Assembly (NCBI GenBank): GCA_964466315.1
Contig: CAYXNS010000025.1
Span: forward strand, 1 to 37,266
Length of the DNA stretch: 37,266 nt
Source of the DNA: SMWC01 sp964466315
GTDB taxonomy: Bacteria > Pseudomonadota > Gammaproteobacteria > Steroidobacterales > Rariloculaceae
Direction of reading: 5' to 3'
In this document: positions 24,973-31,666 of the stretch, piece after piece
How the letters are laid out: each line of letters begins with the position of its first letter
Position numbering within the stretch: the first letter of the stretch is position 1
The notes under the pieces: model-generated
Databases searched by the model: none
What the model was told of the DNA's origin: nothing
The model's input: only the letters and a program-made list of their open reading frames with translations
Translations under genes and position numbers: made by a program

Positions 24973-26205
24973 GTGCGAGTCGGCACACATGGAATGGCGC
25001 AGGTGGACTATGAGCAGCGGATGGATATGGACCGCATGCGCGAGTACAGAGTCTCCCGAATCAAGAAATATATGGATGAGTTCGACGTCGATTGCTTGCT
25101 GCTGTTCGAGGCGGGCAACAAACGCTATTCCACGTCCACTGCGGTTGCCTCCCCCGAGGTCGACAACATGGGCCGCTACGCGATTGTTCCGCGTGACGGC
25201 TATCCGCACATTTTCGGCTTCGGCTCGGAAGTTGCGGCCGAGAAGCTCTACTGCCCGTGGGTCAAGGACACGACCTTCCCCGCGCACGGCACGATGCATG
25301 GCGCGCTACCGATGGCATGGAAGTGCTACGAGGGCTTTCTCAAGGACCTGGACATGGTTCTCGATAACCACAAGATGGACAAAAAGAAGGTCCGGATAGG
25401 GATCGACATCATCGAGTCGCAGATCATCCTCGCGCTCCTAGAAGGCGGTTACAACATCACCGATGGCCAGGGCGTCATGCAGTACGCTCGAGCCATCAAG
25501 AACGAAGACGAGATCATGTGCCTCAAGCACGGCGCCGCGATCGTCGACGGAGCTTTTCACAAGATCGCCCAGACTATCGCGCCCGGCATGAAGGAGAACG
25601 ATCTTCAAGCCGTTGCCGCTCATGAGATGCACAGGCTCGGAGCGCAGTGGGTGCACAACGTCCAGGTAACCTCTGGAAATCGAACTCATCCCCATCCTCA
25701 CTTGAGCTCGGACCGACTGATCCAACCCGGCGACATGATCTTCATGGATATCGTCTGTATGTATAACGGCTATCACACCTGTGTGTACCGATGTTTCTGC
25801 TGTGGTAAACCCACTCAGAAGCAAAAGGATATTCACGCGCGCTGCCTAGAATATCAAACCGCGGGTATCGAGGCCGTCAAGCCCGGGCTCACGAGCGCCG
25901 ACGTCTGCACGGTATGGCCGGACGCGAAGACCATGGGCGCCAAGTCCGAATCCGAAGTCTTCGGACTGCAATACGGTCACGGCCTCGGTGTCGGCCTATG
26001 GGAGTTCCCGATCATCTCGCGCGCTTACAGCCTCGAGCATCCGGTCGAAATCGAGCCCGGGATGGTGTTCGCGCTCGAAACCTATGCCGGCGTGGATTAT
26101 GACGGCGTGCGTCTGGAGGACGAGGTCGTCGTTACCGAGACGGGCGTCGAGGTCATTACGAAGTTCCCGACCGATGAACTCATCGGTTGCGGCATGAATT
26201 ACTGA
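24973..26205 (+). CDS. M24-fold hydrolase (creatinase/aminopeptidase P/DddP-like), incomplete metal site
   Basis: This 410-residue protein has the two-domain creatinase/aminopeptidase P layout: an N-terminal domain (about 20-175) and a pita-bread domain (about 180-405). The fold is clear from ARAIKNEDEI (172-181), QPGDMIFMDIV (251-261), YGHGLGVGLWEFP (334-346), IEPGMVFALET (360-370) and VRLEDEVVVTE (379-389). Of the five usual metal ligands, Asp259, His336, Glu369 and Glu382 are present. The second Asp appears replaced by Tyr272 in HTCVYR, so the protein may be metal-free, as creatinase is, or use an altered site. The GTG start at 24973 has AAGGAGA placed well before it. By eye the sequence resembles DddP-like and creatinase-like M24 proteins more than true peptidases. 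A non-peptide small substrate is likely given its oxidoreductase neighbours. Confidence 0.85.
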   Translation: MRVGTHGMAQVDYEQRMDMDRMREYRVSRIKKYMDEFDVDCLLLFEAGNKRYSTSTAVASPEVDNMGRYAIVPRDGYPHIFGFGSEVAAEKLYCPWVKDTTFPAHGTMHGALPMAWKCYEGFLKDLDMVLDNHKMDKKKVRIGIDIIESQIILALLEGGYNITDGQGVMQYARAIKNEDEIMCLKHGAAIVDGAFHKIAQTIAPGMKENDLQAVAAHEMHRLGAQWVHNVQVTSGNRTHPHPHLSSDRLIQPGDMIFMDIVCMYNGYHTCVYRCFCCGKPTQKQKDIHARCLEYQTAGIEAVKPGLTSADVCTVWPDAKTMGAKSESEVFGLQYGHGLGVGLWEFPIISRAYSLEHPVEIEPGMVFALETYAGVDYDGVRLEDEVVVTETGVEVITKFPTDELIGCGMNY

Positions 26206-26300
26206 TCGGACTCCTCAAGTCTGCTAGTCTACAGGGCTGCCCCCGCCGACCGTTCAAAGGATTGGCCGGCGGAGTCGATCTGTATTTGCTAAGGACGAAC

Positions 26301-26888
26301 ATGGCACGGATAAGTTACGTAGCACCTGACGAGATAAGCGACCCGGAGGTCCGTGGCTGGCTCGAAAAGTCCATCGAAAAAGGACGCCCCGGCCCGGAGA
26401 ACCAGTCTATACGCGCGCATCAACCGGATGTGATGCGCGCATTCACACTGACTCGCAAGCTGCTTTTCAACAAGAAGACGGACGCGGGTGTGGTTGAGAC
26501 GGACTTGAAGGAGCTGACACGCTACTTCATTGCTCGAAGTCTCAACTGCGAATACTGAAGTAATCAGGGCGTCGCCCGTGAGGCGAAGCAGGACCCGGCG
26601 AATAGGTTGAATAACCTGGAGAACTTCGCGACCGACGATCGGTTCAATCAGCGCGAGAAAGTTGCTCTGCGCTACACCGACGCGATTCTCTGGAATCCGG
26701 AGCTCGCCGACGACGACCTCTGGGCGGAGTTACACGCCGAATTCAGCGAACCGGAGATCGTGGAACTCGGTTATTGGGCTGGGTTCACGTCCGGTGGGCA
26801 ACGATGGTCGCATACGCTGCACACGCGACAGGGCGAACTGGCAGCCTATATCGAAGAGCGAGAAGCGGCCAAGAAAGAATCGGCGTAG
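26301..26888 (+). CDS. Candidate selenocysteine-containing carboxymuconolactone decarboxylase/AhpD-like protein (in-frame TGA at codon 86)
   Basis: Read through one TGA (26556-26558), this frame encodes 195 residues of a CMD/AhpD-like alpha-helical protein. Before the TGA are LKELTRYFIARSLNCEY; after it, in the same frame, come SNQGVAREAKQDPANRL, FNQREKVALRYTDAILWNPE, DDLWAELHAEFSEPEIVELGYWAGFT and SGGQRWSHTLH, all in family order. The TGA sits at the second Cys of the CxxC redox pair (Cys83-Glu-Tyr-X86), the position where Sec can replace Cys. A SECIS-like hairpin lies directly downstream. No other lesion occurs in the remaining 109 codons. TGA is a normal stop for other genes here, so the code is not reassigned. 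The ATG at 26301 has AAGGA 5 nt upstream. The role would be thiol/selenol peroxide reduction or another redox step. The alternative is a single nonsense mutation. Confidence 0.72.
26559..26596 (+). promoter_or_regulatory. Candidate bacterial SECIS element following the in-frame TGA
   Basis: Immediately after the TGA at 26556-26558 the RNA can fold into a hairpin. The upper stem is 5 bp, UCGCC (26572-26576) with GGCGA (26582-26586). A G-A mismatch (26571/26587) follows, then 2 bp more (26569-26570 with 26588-26589), and possibly GG/CC (26567-26568 with 26594-26595). The 5-nt apical loop is CGUGA, with G in its second position followed by U. The loop starts 18 nt after the TGA. Known bacterial SECIS rules ask for a G among the first two loop bases, a 3-14 nt loop, an upper stem of at least 4 bp and 16-37 nt from UGA to loop; all are met. 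A competing small hairpin, GGGC-GUC-GCCC, overlaps it. Confidence 0.62.
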
Positions 26889-26944
26889 ATCATCGGCGAG
26901 TGCACCTGATTTCATCCTTTCCTACACGAGAAGAGCAACAAAAT

Positions 26945-28033
26945 ATGACTGATTATCACTTTGCGAATATTCCTGGAGATGGCGTCGGAAAAGAGGTGGC
27001 CGATGAGGCGGTCAAGGTACTCAAGGCTGCAGCCGACAAATTCGGCTTTGGTATCAGTCTCGACGAATATGACTGGAGCTGCGACTACTATCTGAAACAT
27101 GGCGAGATGGGGCCCGAGAACGTGCTCGATCTACTGAAGGACACTGACGGAATATTTCTCGGGTGCATCGGCGACGCCGCGAAGGTGCCTGATCACATTT
27201 CACTGATCCTTCTACTCCAGATTCGCAAAGGGTTCAATCAGTACGTCAATCTGCGGCCCATCCAGCTATACCCGGGCGTGGACACACCACTGAGAACGGC
27301 CACGCCGGAAACCGTCGACATGTTCGTGGTTAGAGAGAACACAGAAGGTGAATACGCAGCGGTTGGCGGCATTTTCAAGCCTGACGCGCCGGAGGGTTTT
27401 GCCGCGCAAACCGGAATTTTCTCCCGCCAGGGCTGCGAGCGAGTCATGCGTTATGCGTTCGAGCTCGCGCGCAAGCGGAAAAAACTCGGTGACGGAAACC
27501 AGGTCGGCCTCGTAACCAACTGCACAAAGTCCAACGCCCTGAACTACTCGATGGTTTACTGGGACAAGATCTTCGGTGAAGTCGCTGCAGATTTCCCTGA
27601 TATCAAGACCGACATGGCGCTAGTCGATGCGATCACGATGTGGTTCGTTAAGAACCCGCAATTTTTCGATGTCGTCGTCGCCTCCAATTTGTTCGGCGAC
27701 ATCATCACGGATCTCGGCTCCATGCTACAGGGCGGAATGGGGATCGCAGCCGGTGCCAATATCAATCCGGAGAAGGAATTCCCCTCGATGTTCGAGCCCA
27801 TCCACGGCTCGGCACCAAAATACGAAGGTAAGAACATCGTCAATCCAGTCGCGGCTATCGAATCCGCCCGCATGATGCTGGAACACATTGGCGAGGAAGA
27901 TGCCGCTGCCGGCGTCCAGCAAGCGGTCAAGAATGTTTTGGCTGCGGGTGAAGTGCGAACGAGGGACCTTGGCGGAAGCAGTAAGACGCCTGAGGTCGGC
28001 GACGCGATCGTGAAGGAGTTTCTCGCCTTATAG
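26945..28033 (+). CDS. Isocitrate/isopropylmalate dehydrogenase-family enzyme (tartrate/D-malate dehydrogenase-like)
   Basis: This NAD-dependent beta-decarboxylating dehydrogenase of 362 aa oxidises a 2-hydroxyacid with a vicinal carboxylate, such as tartrate, D-malate or 3-isopropylmalate. Seen: the N-terminal IPGDGVGKEV (9-18), VRENTEGEYAAVGG, the metal/substrate block SNLFGDIITDLGSMLQGGMGIAAGANI, and FEPIHGSAPKYEGKNIVNPVA, which binds NAD. The text departs from canonical LeuB and fits the tartrate/D-malate dehydrogenase branch better. The open frame runs upstream to 26774 over the preceding gene, but the ATG at 26945 starts the conserved core and follows a GAAGAG box. It lies 56 bp after the CMD-like gene in the same run and probably shares its transcript. 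The substrate is inferred from family resemblance only. Confidence 0.88.
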   Translation: MTDYHFANIPGDGVGKEVADEAVKVLKAAADKFGFGISLDEYDWSCDYYLKHGEMGPENVLDLLKDTDGIFLGCIGDAAKVPDHISLILLLQIRKGFNQYVNLRPIQLYPGVDTPLRTATPETVDMFVVRENTEGEYAAVGGIFKPDAPEGFAAQTGIFSRQGCERVMRYAFELARKRKKLGDGNQVGLVTNCTKSNALNYSMVYWDKIFGEVAADFPDIKTDMALVDAITMWFVKNPQFFDVVVASNLFGDIITDLGSMLQGGMGIAAGANINPEKEFPSMFEPIHGSAPKYEGKNIVNPVAAIESARMMLEHIGEEDAAAGVQQAVKNVLAAGEVRTRDLGGSSKTPEVGDAIVKEFLAL

Positions 28034-28300
28034 ATCGGGAAATGGGGCCGCAGTAACGCGTTAGGACACGGTAACCTCGATGTCCTCAGGATGGATATCG
28101 AGGGCGCCGAGTACGAAGTCCTGGAAGCTCTATTGGCGAGTTCACTGCGGCCACGGCACCTGCCGGTCGAATTTCATTATCGCTTCGCGGGTATCGGTAA
28201 GCGTAGCGCTGCCCACGTTCGTTCGCGGCTGAGCGATGACGGCTGCAGAACCATATTTATCTCGCCCACCGGCAGAGAGATCTCATTCATCCGGGATTGA
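28034..28300 (+). pseudogene. C-terminal remnant of an FkbM-family methyltransferase
   Basis: About 88 codons immediately after the dehydrogenase stop, and in the same reading frame, carry the C-terminal signature of FkbM-family SAM methyltransferases. The visible text is GNLDVLRMDIEGAEYEVLEALL, then PVEFHYRFAGIGKRS, and a final ISPTGREISFIRD. Complete family members are usually about 230-280 residues, so the SAM-binding N-terminal half is missing. The only in-frame ATG lies within MDIEGAEYE (28091), inside the conserved motif and without a ribosome-binding site. This fits a gene truncated by a deletion or rearrangement whose left breakpoint is at the end of the dehydrogenase gene. Because the frame matches, read-through of the TAG would add it as a tail to that enzyme. 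Confidence 0.72.
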
Positions 28301-28304
28301 CTGA

Positions 28305-28976
28305 ATGTCACGAATCAGACATTGGCTCCTCGCCGAGAACTCGACCGTACGACTGTGGCCGGTGGCTGCCTTTACCATGACGTATCTCAGCGCGTCATTG
28401 GCGATCGCGGTGAGGCACGGCAACCTCGAGTTTCTTCTCTATATCGCGGTGATGCTGATCCTGATTCTTGCTGTGTGGTTCGTACACCGCTGCGTTGTCC
28501 TAAGCACAGCGGTGTTGTGGAGCCTGAGCATCTGGGGCCTGGCGCATATGGCTGGCGGTCTACTGCTGGTTCCCGAGGGATGGCCCGTCGAGGCAGAGAG
28601 CCGCGTTCTCTATTCGGCCTGGATATTTCCGGGTCGTTTGAAGTATGACCACGTGGTGCATGCGTATGGATTCGGCGTGACGACGTGGGTGTGCTGGCAG
28701 GGATTGCGGGCAGCAATTCGGCGTCGGGGTGGCGAGGTAAGCCCTACATTCGGCCTCATGGTGTTATCGGCGACTGCCGGCATGGGTCTGGGCGCCTTGA
28801 ATGAGTTAGTCGAATTCGCAGCGACTTTGTTGCTCCCGGAAACTAATGTGGGTGGGTATCTGAATACGGGCTGGGATCTCGTCGCCAATCTTTTCGGAGC
28901 AGTGATCGCTGCGATGCTCATCAGGATGCACGGCCGTACCCAAACGACGGATGCATCAAGCAGCTCGGCCCTCTGA
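28305..28976 (+). CDS. Multi-pass membrane protein, DUF2238 (YjdF)-like
   Basis: This 223-residue inner-membrane protein has about six hydrophobic helices (near 18-36, 41-60, 65-88, 113-131, 145-165, 186-205). The motif KYDHVVHAYGFGVTTWVCW and the later GALNELVEFAATLLLPETNVGGYLNTGWDLVANLFGAV, with conserved Asp/His and Glu-Glu pairs set in membrane segments, resemble the DUF2238/YjdF group, whose function is not established. The acidic and His residues could form a metal or lipid-headgroup site, but that is speculation. It starts 4 bp after the FkbM remnant ends, and no clear ribosome-binding site is visible. Assignment to the family is by pattern memory and should be treated as moderate. Confidence 0.7.
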   Translation: MSRIRHWLLAENSTVRLWPVAAFTMTYLSASLAIAVRHGNLEFLLYIAVMLILILAVWFVHRCVVLSTAVLWSLSIWGLAHMAGGLLLVPEGWPVEAESRVLYSAWIFPGRLKYDHVVHAYGFGVTTWVCWQGLRAAIRRRGGEVSPTFGLMVLSATAGMGLGALNELVEFAATLLLPETNVGGYLNTGWDLVANLFGAVIAAMLIRMHGRTQTTDASSSSAL

Positions 28977-29027
28977 CAACACCACAGCCAAATAGCTGAA
29001 CCGATAGGTGAATCTACGAATTACTCG

Positions 29028-29056
29028 TGCCCACTCTAGCAGCGTGCAGCTATAAT
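29028..29056 (+). promoter_or_regulatory. Candidate sigma-70 promoter of the lectin-esterase gene
   Basis: A perfect TATAAT (29051-29056) lies 44 bp before the ATG at 29101. Seventeen bases upstream is TGCCCA, which matches only 3 of 6 bases of the -35 consensus. The location in a 124-bp intergenic gap upstream of a well-spaced GAGGGG ribosome-binding site supports a promoter here. The -35 is weak, so an activator may be needed. Confidence 0.45.
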
Positions 29057-29100
29057 GAATCTGCCTCTGATCCAATGAGACGCACAACGAGGGGAACGAC

Positions 29101-30576
29101 ATGACAGGCAGAAAGCTCCCGCTACGATCCATCATCCCGTTCGCACTGACCATCGGCCTAGGACTCCCCGCTATCGGGCTGACCGAGAACGCGTTTCTCA
29201 AGACGGCCCACACACTCAATAACGAGGTGCGCGGTTACTGTCTCGATGTGCCCGGCCACACGCCGAATATCAATGTGGACGGCCCGCTGCGGCTGCACTC
29301 GTGCAAATACGGCGAGGACGCCACCGACCAGGAGTGGGAGTGGGTCGGTAACGGGCAGATCAGCGCCCCGCCGTTCGATCGATGCCTCGCTGCAGATAGC
29401 TTCACGGCAGGCGGCGATCTCTACATTCACGAATGTGCGAACACACCGGAACAGTCCTGGACGATCGGGCCTGGCGGCGAGATCAGCCCCGAATCCCGGC
29501 CGGATCTCTGCATAACGATCGAGAGCGATTACCGGCTTGCGGGCGCACCGCCATGGATCTCACCGGTCTATTACGCGCGCGAGGCGGACTTGCAGCCCTG
29601 CGCGGCATCGGCGCAAGAGTTCAAACAGTTTCGCTGGGGAGAACTGGATGAGCTCGCGCGAACCCACGCCGACACAGTGGGCCGAGAGATGCCGATGGAG
29701 CTGGCTGCACAGATACGGGAGGTAGTCAGCCGCGGCGCCGGCGCGCAAGAAACGTCGGCGCTCTATGCGAATCAGCCGAGAGTCTATGAGCCGGGCGAAA
29801 TAGAGGTTGTCGAGAATCTGGCGTATGGCCCTCATGAACGCCACCGGCTCGACGTGCATACGGACAACTACCGCTACGGCGACATTCCGATGCCGGTCGT
29901 CATGTATTTCCACGGCGGCGGATTCGTACGCGGTAATCGAGCGGCAAGTCGAAATGTCGCCGACTACTTCGCGAGCCTCGGCCTCGTGGGCGTCAATGCT
30001 ACCTACCGGCTCGCACCGGAGGCGCAGTGGCCGGCCGGATCTGAGGACGTCGGCGCGGCGGTCACCTGGGTCAAGGAAAATATCAGCGACCACGGCGGCG
30101 ACCCCAACCAGATTTTCGTCATCGGTAAGTCCGCCGCGGCATTCCATGTGGCGGCTTACGCCTTTATGCCGGAGATTCTCGGGCCGAGCGCTCCCGTTCC
30201 CGCCGGCGTGGTTCTCGTATCGGGAACCTATGGCGCGGATAGCAGTAATCCCTCGGATGGCCGTGTGGCCTATTTCGGTGAAGATCTTTCACGATGGCCG
30301 GAGATCTCGGTTCTGGGGAACATTCAACGGACTGACATTCCGGTACTCCTATCCATATCCGACTACGATCGTTCCACGACGAAAGCATCTTTCGTGGATC
30401 TCGTACGGGAGTTGACTGTCGATCATGAGCAAATGCCGCGCGTCGTCCAGTTGATCGGGCACGACCACTACTCACCGAACCCGAGTATTGGAACCCAGGA
30501 TACGCAGCTCAGCGCAGAAATCCTACAGCTGATTCGCTCGACGGCAGGGACCTATCAGCAGATGACCGCCCGCTAG
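29101..30576 (+). CDS. Secreted ricin-lectin-like domain fused to an alpha/beta-hydrolase (esterase)
   Basis: This 491-residue secreted enzyme begins with a signal peptide (about 1-28). A beta-trefoil, ricin-B-like segment follows (about 34-170) with paired Cys and QxW-like repeats (YCLDVPG, RLHSCKYG, DQEWEWVG, RCLAADS, YIHECANTPEQSW). The C-terminal half is an HSL/esterase-type alpha/beta-hydrolase with the oxyanion motif HGGGF (271-275) and TYRLAPEAQWP (301-311). The nucleophile Ser344 lies in IGKSAAAFH, an Asp sits near 421-423, and a His in GHDHYS (454-456). The nucleophile elbow is G-K-S-A-A rather than the usual GxSxG, which is tolerated in some members. The lectin part suggests binding to glycans, so an acetyl-esterase acting on polysaccharide is possible. 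The GAGGGG box is 6 nt from the ATG. Confidence 0.82.
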   Translation: MTGRKLPLRSIIPFALTIGLGLPAIGLTENAFLKTAHTLNNEVRGYCLDVPGHTPNINVDGPLRLHSCKYGEDATDQEWEWVGNGQISAPPFDRCLAADSFTAGGDLYIHECANTPEQSWTIGPGGEISPESRPDLCITIESDYRLAGAPPWISPVYYAREADLQPCAASAQEFKQFRWGELDELARTHADTVGREMPMELAAQIREVVSRGAGAQETSALYANQPRVYEPGEIEVVENLAYGPHERHRLDVHTDNYRYGDIPMPVVMYFHGGGFVRGNRAASRNVADYFASLGLVGVNATYRLAPEAQWPAGSEDVGAAVTWVKENISDHGGDPNQIFVIGKSAAAFHVAAYAFMPEILGPSAPVPAGVVLVSGTYGADSSNPSDGRVAYFGEDLSRWPEISVLGNIQRTDIPVLLSISDYDRSTTKASFVDLVRELTVDHEQMPRVVQLIGHDHYSPNPSIGTQDTQLSAEILQLIRSTAGTYQQMTAR

Positions 30577-30658
30577 AATCCCCTTGATGACCCCTGGCAA
30601 ATGTCATGGCCGCTGGTCGAGAGGCATTCGTTCGTACGTTTCGTTGGAGAGATGATCG

Positions 30659-31663
30659 ATGGCGAAGAGAGCTCTAGGCCCTAGTACGACGTGGTGGCTC
30701 GAGATATCTGCGCTCTACATCCTGGCTATGCCGGGCGCGGTATCGGCCCACCATTCCATCGCAGCCTTCTATGACCGCAGTGCGACGTCAGAGGTCGAAG
30801 GGGTCGTCACATCCATGTTCTGGCGGAACCCCCACGTCGGCATCACGCTTCTTGTCGAGAACGAGCAAGGTGAACAGGAAGAATGGAAGCTAGAAGGCGG
30901 TACGTTGAACGATCTGAGGCGAACGGGATTCGAGACGGAATCGTTGAACGTCGGTGATCGTGTTCGCGCAGTCGGCGGCCCGTCCCGGCGCGGCGAGAAT
31001 GCCCTCTCCCTCAGCATTCTCTATCTTCCCGACGGTCAGGAGGTGTCGTTCTTCGGATACGGCACGGCTACATCTACGGTAGCAGCGGCCGCATCTAACA
31101 CGCTCTCCGCGACGGGTATTTTTCGCGTCTGGAGCAACGCTGGTTCGCTCTATCAGCTTCGTGCGCCACTCTCGCTTACACCGGCCGCGCAAGCTGCGTT
31201 AGACGCCTGGGATCCGTTCACCGACGACCCGGGCCTCCGTTGCGAGGCGCCGGGGATGCCGAACGCGATTCTCAATCCCTATCCGATCGAGTTCGTCGAG
31301 GAGGGTGATACGATCCAAATAAGGATCGAGGAGTGGGACGCGGTTCGTACGATTCATATGAACCCGAACGCATCGCCCGGGCCGCCGAACCCGCTCGGCC
31401 ATTCGGTCGGGCGCTGGGACGAGGGCACACTCATCGTCGAGACCAGTCAGATCGACTGGCCGTATCTCGACGACAAGGGTGCGCCGCAGAGTGAGGATGT
31501 CACGATCGTCGAGCAATTCACACTCAGTGAGGATGACACACGCCTCGACCAAGAGATTCTCGTCACGGACCCGCAGTATCTCGTCGAACCGGCTATCTGG
31601 GATGCCGTGTGGGTCTGGAAGCCCGGTGTAAGGATACGGCCATTCGAATGCGCCGTGCGCTAG
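30659..31663 (+). CDS. DUF6152-family exported protein
   Basis: This 334-residue protein has an N-terminal hydrophobic signal (about 14-31, ending VSA) followed at once by HHSIAAFYDRSATSEVEGVVTSMFWRNPHVGITL. That is the hallmark of the DUF6152 group: mature HHS-x-A start, EGVV and WRNPHV. The next strands (GEQEEWKLEGGTLNDLRRTGF, LNVGDRVRAVGGPSRRG) form a small beta-barrel domain. The remainder (about 150-334) contains IRIEEWDAVRTIHMN and PLGHSVGRWDEGTLIVETSQIDWPYLDDKG, seen in the longer members of this group. The function of the family is unknown. A GGAGAG box precedes the ATG at 30659. It lies 82 bp after the lectin-esterase gene on the same strand and converges on the Gfo/Idh/MocA gene, with 3 bp between the stops. 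Confidence 0.82.
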   Translation: MAKRALGPSTTWWLEISALYILAMPGAVSAHHSIAAFYDRSATSEVEGVVTSMFWRNPHVGITLLVENEQGEQEEWKLEGGTLNDLRRTGFETESLNVGDRVRAVGGPSRRGENALSLSILYLPDGQEVSFFGYGTATSTVAAAASNTLSATGIFRVWSNAGSLYQLRAPLSLTPAAQAALDAWDPFTDDPGLRCEAPGMPNAILNPYPIEFVEEGDTIQIRIEEWDAVRTIHMNPNASPGPPNPLGHSVGRWDEGTLIVETSQIDWPYLDDKGAPQSEDVTIVEQFTLSEDDTRLDQEILVTDPQYLVEPAIWDAVWVWKPGVRIRPFECAVR

Positions 31664-31666
31664 CCC

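Noticed and set aside
26774..26944. 57-residue extension upstream of the tartrate-type dehydrogenase.
   Set aside because: It overlaps the CMD-like frame and has no family similarity. The ATG at 26945 starts the IPGDG core.
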